Below are positions 32,735 to 43,113 of a stretch of 64,000 bases of DNA, piece after piece (position 1 is the stretch's first letter; each line of letters begins with the position of its first letter). This DNA comes from Neonectria sp. B-13 (lineage: Eukaryota > Ascomycota > Sordariomycetes > Hypocreales > Nectriaceae). A program made the translations under genes and the position numbers. The notes below the pieces were generated by a model. It saw only the letters and a list, made by a program, of their open reading frames with translations, had not been told where the DNA came from and made no database searches. The stretch covers positions 682,001 to 746,000 of the forward strand of contig NOKP01000008.1 of assembly GCA_002682825.1 (NCBI GenBank), given 5' to 3'.

Positions 32735-33981
32735 AGGCATTTTCTCTTGCCCTGGCACGCGCGTGTCCGTCTTGTACCGGTAATCTTTGGGTCTCGCCCG
32801 TCCCCTCCCCCCTGGTCGAGGGAACGAAATGGGCTTGGGGTATTTTGCAGGCGTTATTATGGGTGGGATTTGATTTTTACGAGCCGACATACACCAAATA
32901 CAGTAACCTACTTTCTAAAATGCTGTGCCGGCGACCTCTTCTCTGTCCCTTGTCCATCCACTATCCACTGGCTTGTCAGCCTCTGTCGTAATTCTCACCC
33001 GTGCTTGACCGGTTTGACGCCAGACAATACGGCATGGCGCCCGAGTCAACGTCAGAAATGACTCTCCGACAAGGGTCGCTGCAGCTGTAGTTGGTTCGCA
33101 GTTCGCAGCCAGCTCCGCTTATACGCAAGCCACACCTCATCCGACTCCACTCGGACGGCGTGTCGGTAGCCGCCCCGTACTGAACAAGTCCAGGGAGTGT
33201 CGGGGACATGCGCCAGTGTTTCCAGTTGTTCCTAGGGCGATGGCGCCCCATGCTCTAGGCTCTAGCTGCCTGTCAGCATCTCTCCGCGGTTAGCAGCTCG
33301 CACGTAGCCAGCTCCTCTAGGCGCTTCGCGGCTTAGCAGACGGTTGAGACGGCCGAGGTGCTCGCCGGCATGGACCCTGCTAGTGCCGCGATAGCGTCCA
33401 TTTGCGGCTTCGATCGAGATGCATCTGCGGCGTCCAACCGGTTTTCTGACGAATCCACTAGAATCCACGTACGCTGTGGCTGAAGAATAAACCTGCTGCA
33501 CTTCGTAGACTTCGTAGATGTCTCTGTGGCAGACCGAGTCCCGTCTCCCTCCCCTTCGACTCCCACCCACACTGGCTCTCCCATGGTTTTGGTTGCCGCC
33601 TTGTATTTCAAAAGACAAAAGACAAAAGATCTCGCCGAGTCTGGACATCTCTCATTTCGCGTCACATTCATGCGGACCATTCACTCCGTTCGCCGACAGG
33701 GGTTGTCGTCTACGTCCCAGTCACAACTCGACAGGGCTGCCACCACACCCTCGTCGAAATGATCAGCCGATATTAGCATGCTCCCTGTCGTCATATCCCC
33801 GCATAATCTTGGAAAATAGAAGGTCAGATTCGCACGTCGAACAACGGTATTGCGTAGTCAAGACCGGCCCCTCTGATGAAATCCTCCTTTGGCTGATGCT
33901 GTTCCGCCCTTTTGTGTATCCCCCATCGTCAAATCCCAACCCCAACCCCAACCCCAACCCAGAAGCTCAAATCAAATCGCG
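32735..33981. other. 1.25-kb spacer between low-complexity genes
   Basis: Holds the 3' region of the small charged gene and the promoter of the DUF3659 gene. Apart from the CCAACC repeat near its right end, only spurious open frames are seen. Confidence 0.4.
33935..33960. repeat. CCAACC microsatellite in the 5' leader
   Basis: Four tandem CCCCAA units just upstream of the ATG at 33982, so probably in the 5' UTR of that gene. It is not the fungal telomere repeat (CCCTAA). Confidence 0.7.
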
Positions 33982-34767
33982 ATGCCTTCTTCCAATCCCG
34001 CCGGTACCCCTGGCGGCTCGCCTACGCATACCACCTACGAGGTGGACGTCCCGGTGCGGCCTGCGCCAGACACACAGCGTCCACATTCGTCGCAGTCCTC
34101 TCGCTCCTCCCGCTCCTCGCAGTCCCAGTCCTCCGAGACCTCGCAACAGTCTCAGCCCCAATCCCCATCCCAATCCCCGCCCCAGCCACAGCAGATCCGT
34201 ATCCCCAAGATAACCCCCCTCTCCACCGGCCCGTCGCCAGCCGAGCTCGCCAAGGGCCTCGAGGGCCGATACGTCGACGAGTTCGGCAACATCCTGGACT
34301 GGGACGGCACCGTGCTCGGCCGCGTCGACGGTGATCTCCCGTCTATGGTCGGCCGGCCCGTCGCCGCGAACGGCGAGATTCAAGACGTCGACGGCGGCGT
34401 CGTCGGCCACGTCTGTGAGAACTACAGCACGCCCGACTTGAAGCCCCTGGGAGGCGGGCTCCAGGTCGACGACGAGGGCAACATCTACAACGACCAGGGC
34501 GCCGTGGTTGGCAAGCTCAACGCCCCGATGAGCACTGATGATGACAACGGTGGCAAGGACAAGGGCAAGGACAAGGACATGGACGCGAACAAGCCCGCCC
34601 AGAGCCGTCCGCCGCCAAACAACGGCCCTAAGCAGGCTTCGGCTCCCAGGCCGGACGAGATTTACCTAGATGTGAAGTCGACGTTTGAGGGCATCCAGCT
34701 CATCATCAAGATACCCACCGTCTTCACCCGCGACACTCGGGCCCCCGATAGTAATGATAATCGTTAG
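33982..34767 (+). CDS. DUF3659 repeat protein, short form
   Basis: 261 residues, no intron. The N-terminal 75 residues are Ser/Gln/Pro-rich. A DUF3659 region follows with three related units of about 35 residues: LEGRYVDEFGNILDWDGTVLGRV, VGRPVAANGEIQDVDGGVVG and a third with VDDEGNIYNDQGAVVGKL. Each has the pattern G-x-x-V-x-x-x-G-x-[IV]-x-[DN]-x-x-G-x-[VI]-[IV]-G. After a Lys/Asp-rich linker the C-terminus has EIYLDVKSTFEGIQLIIKIP, a short conserved tail. It lies directly upstream of a much larger DUF3659 gene in the same direction, so the two may have arisen by duplication or share regulation. Cytosolic; function unknown, with a LEA-like stress role often assumed. The ATG at 33982 is the first in frame after the leader repeat. 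Confidence 0.82.
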   Translation: MPSSNPAGTPGGSPTHTTYEVDVPVRPAPDTQRPHSSQSSRSSRSSQSQSSETSQQSQPQSPSQSPPQPQQIRIPKITPLSTGPSPAELAKGLEGRYVDEFGNILDWDGTVLGRVDGDLPSMVGRPVAANGEIQDVDGGVVGHVCENYSTPDLKPLGGGLQVDDEGNIYNDQGAVVGKLNAPMSTDDDNGGKDKGKDKDMDANKPAQSRPPPNNGPKQASAPRPDEIYLDVKSTFEGIQLIIKIPTVFTRDTRAPDSNDNR

Positions 34768-35442
34768 CATCTTCTTCAACCCCGGGTTTCTGATGCGATG
34801 TGATGTAAAGAGAAGTGAAGTGAAGTGTTCGTGGCGAAAGCCATCAGGTTTTTAACCTGTAGTTTTAACATCCTCAGGGATGCTCGAGTACCAAGAGAAT
34901 GCATCCACCACACTCACACGTGAAGATGGAGAACAGGCCTGTAAATCTCGATCTCCCACACCCTCACCCGGAAGATCGTCATTCTCCACAGCCAGAAGCC
35001 TGTTTTCATGCATTCTGAGGCTCCAGGCCTCCAGGCCACTTACACTCCCCAAAGACCCAATCACTTGAAACTGCCATCCTCGAGTATTCGCACCAACCAG
35101 GTTCGACCTCTCAAAAGTCTTTACGTCATGCTCTCCCATCGCCACACCCTTCCTTCAACGCTGGATCCTCGTCATGACGCGCCGTATTGCACTTCGTACG
35201 ACCAGAAAACGTTCGGCAGGATCCTCTGGGTCGCGTAGTTGGCATCATGGCGTTGGCCTCTGACGTCTAGATACTTTTGTTTTTTCGTAGTGGTCATGGA
35301 AACTTGTTTTCGTGGTCGGTGGCACGGTATAAAACAATGGGTTGCCATGTATTGGAAGGACGATCCAGACATCCCTCTTGATAACTTGCCAACGACAACC
35401 AGTCATAGGCAACCTTATCAACAATTAAAACATCCACCAATC
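34768..35442. promoter_or_regulatory. Promoter region of the large DUF3659 gene
   Basis: A 675-bp spacer. It contains a TATA box at 35328-35334 about 110 bp before the start codon. No other gene is seen. Confidence 0.5.
35328..35334 (+). promoter_or_regulatory. TATA box
   Basis: TATAAAA in the context GGTATAAAACAATGG, 109 bp upstream of the predicted ATG at 35443. Transcription would start near 35360, which argues for the 35443 start rather than the in-frame codons further upstream. Confidence 0.5.
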
Positions 35443-38400
35443 ATGCAGAAATCCCAATCCCAATCCCAATCCATCCCTGGGGGTTGGAATAAAGATACCC
35501 CAAAAGACACTCCCGTCGAAGAGCAGAGCAATCCCAGTACGTCCTCCGTTCCCTCGCCGTATCTTGCGCTCATCATCCCCGTTACAGTTGAGTCTCAGTC
35601 AGTGCCTCGAAGCGGCGTTGGAGTCGTGAGCGAGACCGGAGACATCGTCGACGACGCCGGAAAGAGCATTGGCAAGATCCCAGAGTCCGATGATCCCAAG
35701 GAACTTGTCGGCAACACTGTGACCGAGGCCGGCGACATCGTCAGCGACACTGGCGATGTTCTCGGCAAAGATGTGCCTCATGACGAGGAGAACAGTGATT
35801 ATACCACCGACCCAGCCGATAAGAAGAAGAAATCCGGCGGCTTCGGCTCAGGGCTCAAGTCCGCTTACAACGCTGCCGAGGGAACCCTGAAGCCTGTTAC
35901 CAGCCGCCTAGCTTACGGCAGCAAATCCGGATCCAGCGATGCGCCCGAAGACAGTTCTGTGACTCCAGGTGAGGAGACTGAGGAGACTGAGAAGAACACA
36001 GAGAAGCAGGCCGAAGATGTCAAAGATCAGAAGGCCTCCGAGGTTGACCTTAAGGATCAGGAGACTGAGCAAAAGGATCAGGAGGGTTCCCAGACTGAGT
36101 CAAAGGACCAGGAGAGCTCCCAGATCAACCTTGAGGATAAGGACCCATCAACAACCGCCAAAGATGCCGAAGTTGAGGAGAAGGATCTGTCAACAACCGC
36201 CAAAGATGCCGAAGTTGAAGACAAAGACCCATCAACAACCGCCAAAGATGTCGAAGTTGAGGACAAGGACCTGTCATTAACCTCCAAAGATGCCGAAGTT
36301 GAGCCCAAGGACGAGCTCAGCGAGGTTCCTCCCGACGCAGAGGAAACGGGCAAGGAGGGCACAGTCAGCAACACAGAAGTAAAGCCCGACGACAGTGTTT
36401 CCAGGTTCGATCCCGCAGACAGCGAGAAACAAAAAGAAACACCGCCCCAACCCATCCCCGAATCTGAGACCACCAAGGAGGACGCTCCCAAATCCGACGT
36501 GCCCAAGTCTGAAGTCGAAAAATCAGATATCCCTGAGGGTTCGGAGTTGGAGAAGCAAGAGTCCAAGGTTCCAGAGTCCGAGCTACCGAAGACCGATGCG
36601 CCAGAGTCTGAGGCACCAAAGTCGGATGCCGCAGAGACCGAGGTACCAAAGTCCGACGCCGCAGAGTCAGAGGTCCCCAAATCCGACGCCGCAGAGACCG
36701 AAGTTCCCAAGTCCGACGCCGCAGAGTCAGAGGTCCCCAAATCCGACGCTGCAGAGTCAGAGGTTCCCAAGTCCGACGCTGCCAAATCACAGGCCCCCGA
36801 GGGGTCCGAGTTTGAGAAGAAGTCGGACGTTGCAGAATCCGAAGTTCCCAAGTCTGAGGTCCCCGAGTCTCAGGCCCCACCATCCGAGCTCCCCGAGGGA
36901 GAGGTTCCTAAAGAGGATGTTCCCGAGGGCGATGTTCCCGAGGGTGAGACTCCCGGAACGGAGGTTCCCAAGTCAGACCTTCAGTCCGAGGCTCCCAAGT
37001 CCGAAGCCCCGGAGGATGAGGCCAAGGAAACCGAGGCCCTAGAGGGTGAGCCCCCAGCAAACGAGGAGGATGCCGAGGCCGAGGCCGAGAACGAGGAGAA
37101 GATTGATTACTCTGTTCTCGAGGGCTGCACGGTCAACAAGGGCGGCAACCTCGTCAACGACAAGGGAGAACTTGTCGGTCGCATCATCGAAGGAGAGTTG
37201 AAAAAGCTTGTCGGCAAAAAGGCCGACGAGAACGGCAACATCTGGACCGATGCCGGCAAGGCTATTGGTAGGGCAGAACCTCTTCCCGACTCTGAACGTG
37301 AGGATCTCAAGGACTTTGCTCCTTTCGAAAACTTCCCTGGCGCAACTATCGAAGGCGATGGCCGCGTCCTGTTTGAGGGAAAGCAGGTCGGCCAGGTCGT
37401 TGAAGGTGACCCCAAGCGCCTCAAGGGCAGCAAGGTCGACGAGGATGGAGATATCCTCGACCGAAAGGGCAATGTTATCGGCAAGGCCGAGGCCTGGGAC
37501 GAGCCTGAAGAGGTTCCCGAGGAGGAGGCTAAGGTCGACAACTCTGCCCTTAAGGGCTGCAAGGTCAACAAGGCCGGTAACCTCATCAACGATAAGGGAG
37601 AACTTGTTGGACGCATCATCGAAGGAGATGTGAAGAAACTTGTCGGCAAGAAAGCTGACGAAAATGGAGACATCTGGAACGATGAAGGCAAGGTTATCGG
37701 CAAGGCAGAGACTATACCCGACACTGAGCGCGAAGAGTCCAAGGAATCCCCCTTCGAGAACTTCCCCGGAGCAGTCGTCGAGGGTGATGGCCGCGTCCTA
37801 TTTGAGGGCAAGCAGGTCGGCCAGGTCGTTGAAGGTGACCCTAAGAAGCTCAAGGGCAGCAAGGTTGATGAGGATGGAGATATCCTTGACCGCAACGGCA
37901 ATGTTATCGGCAAGGCCGAGGCTTGGGACGAGCCCGAAGAGGTTCCCGAGGAGGAGGTCAAGGTCGATAACTCTTCCCTTAAGGGTTGCAAGGTCAACAA
38001 GGCCGGCAACCTTGTCAACAACCATGGCGATGTTATGGGCCGTGTTATCGAAGGAGTACTCAAGGAACTCATCGGCAAGCGAGCTGATGAGAACGGCGAC
38101 ATCTGGAGCGATGCGGGCAAGGTTATCGGCAAGGCCGAGACTGTATCCGACACTGAGCGTGATGAGCTGAAGGATACTCCCTTCGAGAACTTCCCTGGAG
38201 CACTCGTCGAGGCCGATGGCCGCGTCATGTACGAGGGCAAGCAGGTCGGCGTTGTCGTCGAAGGCGATCCCAAGAAGCTCAAGGGTAGCAAGGTTGATGA
38301 AGATGGAGACATTCTTGATCGACGAGGCAACTCTATCGGCAGAGCTGAGGCTTGGGATGAGCCCGAAGAGGAGCCTGAGGAGGAGGTCGACAACTCTGCC

Positions 38401-39788
38401 CTCGCCGGCAAGCGAGTCAACAAGGCCGGCAATGTCGTCGGGTCCAACGGAGAGATCTTTGGCCGTGTCATTGAGGGTCACATTGGCTCGCTTGTTGGAC
38501 GCATGTGCGACAAGAACGGTAACATCATGAGCGAGTCTGGTGAGATCATCGGCAAGGCCGAGTTGGTACCATTGGGCCAGCGCGAGGGTACTCGCGATGG
38601 ACCTTTCGCCGACATTGTCGGCTGCTCCGTTGCCAAGGACGGCAAGGTTGTCACTCCTAGCGGCGATGTTGTTGGCCGCTTGACGTCTGGCGACCCCAAG
38701 GTCCTCTTTGGCCGCGCCGTTGACGAGGATGGAGATATCCTTGACAAGAACGGCAACGTCATCGGCAAGGCTGAACGCTGGGAGGAGGAGGAGGTCGAGA
38801 AGAAGAAGGATTTCTTGGCTGGTCGACGAGTGAACCGCGAGGGCAACGTGGTTGACGAGGATGGAAACATCATCGGCAAGCTCACCAGCGGTGAACTTCT
38901 CGTCTGCTCCGGCAAGGAGGTCGACGAGGACGGTGATGTCGTCAACCAGAAGGGCCAGACCATCGGCCACGTCACTCGCCTCGAGGACATTCCCCCAGAG
39001 CCCGAGGCTGAGCCTGAGCCGGAAGTAGAGACTGAGTCTCCCGAGGATAAGGAGAAGCGCGAGACGGCCGAGAAGGACCGCAAGCTGGCTGGTCAGCTCG
39101 CCGCATGCGTGGAGCAGGCTCTGGACAAGGTCCGACCCATCTGCAAGCTGATCACCGATAAGATCGACAACGCAGAGCGCACTCCCAAGGAGGAGCTGGA
39201 CGAGGAGGACCTCGTCAAGCAGGTCCGGCCCCTGATTGAGGAGGGCGGCAAGATCCTCAGCGAGGCCAACGGCAGCATCCGTGGTCTTGATCCCGATGGT
39301 CGCATCCAGAGGAACGCCAAGCACAAGTCGGGCACGCGAGAGGCGTCACCTGAAGAGTTCCATCTCGCCGACTGTCTGAAGGAGGTAAGCTATCACAACT
39401 CTCGAGCACACAGGAACTCACATGCTAACAACAACAGCTCACTGGAACCGTGTCCCAAACCATCGATAACGCCAAGCGAAAGATCGAGGGCATGCCTCAT
39501 GCCAAGAAGGAGCTCAACCCTCTTTGGGGTCTCCTCGCAGAGCCGCTGGGCCAGATCCTGGCCGCTGTTGGTCTCCTGCTCAGCGGTGTGCTCGGCATCG
39601 TCGGACGACTTGTAAGTTCACATGGCCTCCATCACGAATGAAAGAATTGTGCTGACATCTCTTAGCTGAGCGGACTTGGACTTGGTGGGTTGATCGATGG
39701 TCTGCTGGGCGGACTTGGCCTGGACAAAATTCTCAAGGGCCTTGGTCTTGGAAGCGTTGTTAGCTCCTTGACCGGCAAGAAGAAGTAA
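35443..39788 (+). CDS. Large DUF3659 (LEA-like) repeat protein
   Basis: About 1395 residues from exons 35443-35536, 35588-39384, 39438-39611 and 39666-39788. An N-terminal pair of short DUF3659 units precedes an acidic, Pro-rich disordered region. This includes repeats of about 12 residues (STTAKDAEVEDKDP type, 36130-36290) and decapeptides of the SEVPKSDAAE type (36610-36790). From 37107 to about 38985 comes an array of DUF3659 units alternating two types: KVNKAGNLVNDKGELVGRI with an ADENGDIW partner, and VEGDGRVLFEGKQVGQVVEG with VDEDGDILDRNGNVIGKAEA. An acidic helix follows. The last 90 residues (after intron 2) are Gly/Leu-rich and amphipathic (GLLLSGVLGIVGRLLSGLG), a possible membrane association segment. 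LEA-like stress roles are proposed for this family; the exact role is unknown. The first intron (51 nt) lacks a stop and is in frame, so retention is tolerated. Confidence 0.88.
35451..35472. repeat. ATCCCA hexanucleotide repeat in coding sequence
   Basis: Nearly four tandem ATCCCA units directly after the start codon of the large DUF3659 gene, encoding Ser-Gln dipeptides (QSQSQSQS). Confidence 0.7.
37107..38985 (+). repeat. DUF3659 coding repeat array
   Basis: Long tandem coding repeats with a higher-order period of roughly 430-440 bp, each period holding one KVNKAGN-type and one VEGDGRV-type unit. Three near-identical periods start at about 37110, 37540 and 37970, and more diverged ones follow. 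The nearly identical nucleotide sequence suggests recent expansion or gene conversion. The mirror frame is also open, which creates large spurious antisense open frames. Confidence 0.75.
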
Positions 39789-40115
39789 ATGTGTACTTGA
39801 TAACGAGGGATTACGATTTTAAGGGGAAAGGCGTATGATATTCATTGCAATGATTGTACGATTTAGTTTAGGCTGTCAATTGAATTGGTTCGACAATACT
39901 CTCATCTTGTTTTGAGCATCCAGTGCATTGTGGTGTTGTAGCCAACAACGAGCCTGCTTGATTAAGTATACGATATATGCATCTACCGGATCTTAGTCAT
40001 CCAGGTTCTCCAACGGAGTACAAAGTTCAAATTTTCCTCCCATCTCAACTATCCGCTCAACATCAGTCACAATGATCTAGCACATGAGCGAAGCGGCGCC
40101 GGCATCGCTGCCACC
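39789..40115. other. Spacer before the histidine phosphatase gene
   Basis: 327 bp with the terminator region of the DUF3659 gene and a short promoter. An upstream out-of-frame ATG at 40083 lies in the leader of the next gene. Confidence 0.4.
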
Positions 40116-40877
40116 ATGCGTCTCTTCCTCATCCGCCATGGAGAAACAGTCGACAACGTCGCAGGCCTCTACGCTGGGTCGCGCGACTCGCCGCTGACCA
40201 CCCACGGTGTGCTCCAGGCCCGCCGTCTGGCAGCCCACCTCGCCGCCAGAGTCACGGTGAAGCACCTCTTCTCGTCCGACCTCCAGCGCGCCGTGCGCAC
40301 CGCCCAGGCCGTCTGCGACTCGCAGAAACGCAGGCGCAAGACCGACCTGGCCATCGTGCAGGTGCCGCAGTTGAGGGAGAAGGACTTTGGCTCCGGCGAG
40401 GGAGCAAAATTTGCGTCGGGGGAACATGAAGGCGCCGAGACGCCCGAGGCAATGAGGCTGCGGGTCGACCGGTTCTTGGATGAGCATCTCGTCCCGGTGC
40501 TCGACGTTGGCGAGTCTTCCGTCTGCATCGTCGCCCACGGCATCATCCTCGGCGTCCTTTTCAAGGCCCTCTCTGCAAGGATCCAGTCTGCCATTGCACC
40601 TGGCGCTCAGTCAGAGTTTTCCGACCCGTCGGCTCTAGCTCGTCTCTGGTGGAGCAACACAGGCTACCTGGAAGGGGTCCTGTCTGCTCTACCAAGCCAA
40701 CCTGACAGTCGTCTGCCACTGAAGCTCTCCATTGAGACCATCAACAGCATGGACCACGTCAAGGGTCTGAAGAAGACGCGCGGTGGCATTGGCAGCGCCA
40801 AGTTCGACGAGAAACAGAGGACGATGGACTCGTTCTTCAAGCCGCCGTCGCGGAAGCGCAAGCACGACGACAAATAA
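40116..40877 (+). CDS. Histidine phosphatase (phosphoglycerate mutase-like) with C-terminal PIP box and NLS
   Basis: Intronless, 253 residues. The catalytic RHGE motif is at residues 7-10 (LIRHGETVDN). Further family elements are FSSDLQRAVRTAQ, the LREKDFGSGEG loop and the second histidine in VAHGI, so the phosphoryl-transfer site is complete. It belongs to the branch-1 histidine phosphatases; the real substrate could be a small metabolite or a protein. The C-terminal 20 residues contain Q234-x-x-M237-x-x-F240-F241, a textbook PCNA-interacting (PIP) box, followed at once by the basic PPSRKRKHD, a likely nuclear signal. This predicts a nuclear enzyme that binds the sliding clamp. The neighbouring gene, Eme1, also works on replication/repair DNA; the link is suggestive only. 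The start sits in a strong context (GCCACCATGC). Confidence 0.9.
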   Translation: MRLFLIRHGETVDNVAGLYAGSRDSPLTTHGVLQARRLAAHLAARVTVKHLFSSDLQRAVRTAQAVCDSQKRRRKTDLAIVQVPQLREKDFGSGEGAKFASGEHEGAETPEAMRLRVDRFLDEHLVPVLDVGESSVCIVAHGIILGVLFKALSARIQSAIAPGAQSEFSDPSALARLWWSNTGYLEGVLSALPSQPDSRLPLKLSIETINSMDHVKGLKKTRGGIGSAKFDEKQRTMDSFFKPPSRKRKHDDK

Positions 40878-41157
40878 CGCTTGCGCTCTCCACCAATGGT
40901 ACGTTGATACTCTCTTTTAATTACACCATCCCCAAGCTTTATGATGAAGAAGCAATCACACGACTATACCGAAACATACTGTGGAAAAGATTTTGTCCAA
41001 CCGCTATCTGACAGCTTGAACTACTCAATCATTTTTTTGTTCCCGCTTTGTCGAGAGACTAGCTAACATGAAATCAGGACTTTTATTCGCAGCTGACTGC
41101 CCAGCTTAATATGCTTTATGATACCCAGGCATAAATAAATACCTTAATACATCCATC

Positions 41158-43113
41158 TTAAACATCCGTGCTCCCATCATCCCGTCCTGTGAATACTTTG
41201 TGCATCCGGCGACTGACGGCCTGTCCGACCGTCCGATCTGAAAATGCTCCGTCCTTGTTCGCACTCTTTCTTATTCCCTCCAGCCTGGTCGGTCCGTCCG
41301 CCTCCAACATCCGCACCAAGTCGCTCACTGTCTCAAACTCTGCAGCGATACCGTATGCAATGGGGGCCGTCACCCTCACGATTTCCTGGAGCATGCGAAC
41401 GTATGTGTCCCTGGCGTCGTCGCCCGTCTTGACCTGCCCACTCTCCATGCAAAATCCCGCCCCCAGGGTCGCCTGATCCCTTTGCTTCCTGTACGGCACC
41501 GTCGACACGTGCTGCGTAAATATGGTGATCCACTGCGCCGTCTCCAAAGGTATCATCGTGTGGTGGATAAGCACATCGTACATGACTTGAAGCTGAAGCA
41601 GGGCATCCTCGATCTTCTCCTCGGATACGTAATCCTCAGCGTTGGTCCTCCGGCGACTGCCTGTCTGTGCTGATGGCTCCTGGGATCGAACATGCGACGC
41701 AAACTGCCTGTTGCGAAGGTTGCGGTTCTTGCGCATCCAAGGGATCAACCCTTCGAGTAGATATATAATTTGGTGGTTGTCAAAGTGCTGGGTCATCTTA
41801 CCGACGTGTGACTCGAGGTCATCTTCCAGCGCCAGCTTGACAAACTCGGCGGCCGTCAAAATGACCAGTATGTGCTTCTCATCGTGAATCTGCAACGGCA
41901 GTGGTTCCCAGAGGCCCAGGTCATCGTTGTAGCGACTCCTCACTTTCCTGCGCCACTTGATAACGTTCTCGACAGGGCTGTTCCAGGTGGTGTAATGGAC
42001 ATCGAGGCCCTGCAGCATGGTCTCGAGCTGCAAAGCCGTCGTAGGGTTCATGTTCGAGGGTATGTCAACAATCATCTCCGGGGTCGAGACTTTCTTGTCT
42101 GTTCGGAGTTTGTTGACTTCGGCCAGAGCTGTAGTTCGTTCCTTGTCACGGGCCTTGGCTTCCTTTGCTTGCTGCTTCTCCCGGCGCTTGGTTTCTTTGT
42201 CGACTTCCTTGGCTGCAGCTCTCGCTTCCTTGTCTCGTGTCCGCTCCTCTGCCGATTTCTGGGGTTTTGACGTTCTTCGTGACTTCGAGGTTATGATATC
42301 ACTTTGAGAGCGTTGCAACTGCGATCTTCGGCATTTCGCAAGGTCAAAGTCCGCAATGTCGGGAAACTCGTCATCGGATATATCAGGGCCTGAGTCCTCG
42401 ATGTCGATTACGACCGGTCTTGTTCGTAAGGGTGAGGAGCTAAAGGAGCAGGCTTGGGGGGCCGAGCTGGAAATTGGGTCCCATTCGGCTTTGCGACTTG
42501 TAGGCCTTGCGACTGGCGCAGTTGTCTCGCCTGTGTGTGTTGGTCTCTTACCCGTCTGCCTCACATCTCTTGACTTTAGGGCTGCATCTGTTGGCTGTGG
42601 AGAACTCGCAAACGGGTCCGACGATTCAGGTATAGTCGTGATCGGTTTTTGTGCGTGCCGAGGGGGGCTGATGAATGGATCTGAATCCTGCGAGAGCTGT
42701 ATTGTATTTCTCGTTGGTGCACAGGTCTCGGCATTGCGACGATCCCAGGGCTTCGATTTCGGTGTCGTGGCCCGCTCCGGGGAGCTGGTAAGATCAATGG
42801 GATCGGATGCCACAGTTGCTCTTGTGCCGGTCCGAACGTTTGGTCCCAATACTGGTCGGGGAGAATGGCGTTTAGGCGGGCGATCGGAAACGGGTAACGG
42901 AGATATCTTGCGTTTGTTTTGCGCCGGTGAAGCTAGAATCGGTTCATCGATGTCGATGCTCGTGTCAAAGTCGTCAGAGAGGAAAAAGTAGTCGTTTGAA
43001 AGGACAGGGTTGGCTATGCCAGCCACAGTGTTCTGGAGTCCATGGCCGCTCCTAGCTTGGGGGATGGGACCTGGTGGGCTGGACGAAATGAGGTCAATTA
43101 CCTCTGGCGCCAT
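41158..43113 (-). CDS. eme1: Eme1/Mms4 non-catalytic subunit of the Mus81 structure-specific endonuclease
   Basis: Intronless, 651 residues. Partner of Mus81, which cleaves 3' flaps, stalled forks and nicked Holliday junctions. The N-terminal half is disordered and contains SNDYFFLSDDFDTSIDIDEP, the conserved phospho-regulated box of fungal Eme1/Mms4. It also has short hydrophobic-acidic motifs (VIDLISSSP at the very start, PVVIDIEDSGPDISDDE near 250) that look like SUMO-interacting motifs. A basic coiled region (EERTRDKEARAAAKEVDKE) precedes the ERCC4-like domain (from about residue 340, EMIVDIPSNMNP), which lacks the catalytic ERKxxxD as expected. The C-terminus has the degenerate helix-hairpin-helix region. 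Family-typical length. The gene name rests on motif recall, not a search. Confidence 0.8.
   Translation of the reverse strand: MAPEVIDLISSSPPGPIPQARSGHGLQNTVAGIANPVLSNDYFFLSDDFDTSIDIDEPILASPAQNKRKISPLPVSDRPPKRHSPRPVLGPNVRTGTRATVASDPIDLTSSPERATTPKSKPWDRRNAETCAPTRNTIQLSQDSDPFISPPRHAQKPITTIPESSDPFASSPQPTDAALKSRDVRQTGKRPTHTGETTAPVARPTSRKAEWDPISSSAPQACSFSSSPLRTRPVVIDIEDSGPDISDDEFPDIADFDLAKCRRSQLQRSQSDIITSKSRRTSKPQKSAEERTRDKEARAAAKEVDKETKRREKQQAKEAKARDKERTTALAEVNKLRTDKKVSTPEMIVDIPSNMNPTTALQLETMLQGLDVHYTTWNSPVENVIKWRRKVRSRYNDDLGLWEPLPLQIHDEKHILVILTAAEFVKLALEDDLESHVGKMTQHFDNHQIIYLLEGLIPWMRKNRNLRNRQFASHVRSQEPSAQTGSRRRTNAEDYVSEEKIEDALLQLQVMYDVLIHHTMIPLETAQWITIFTQHVSTVPYRKQRDQATLGAGFCMESGQVKTGDDARDTYVRMLQEIVRVTAPIAYGIAAEFETVSDLVRMLEADGPTRLEGIRKSANKDGAFSDRTVGQAVSRRMHKVFTGRDDGSTDV

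Noticed and set aside
33935..33960. Interstitial telomere repeat
   Set aside because: The unit is CCCCAA, not the fungal CCCTAA, and only four copies lie in a 5' leader.
37107..39324. Very long open frames on the minus strand (37107-38471 and 37798-39324)
   Set aside because: They mirror the DUF3659 coding repeats in the other strand and have repeat-derived, biased composition.
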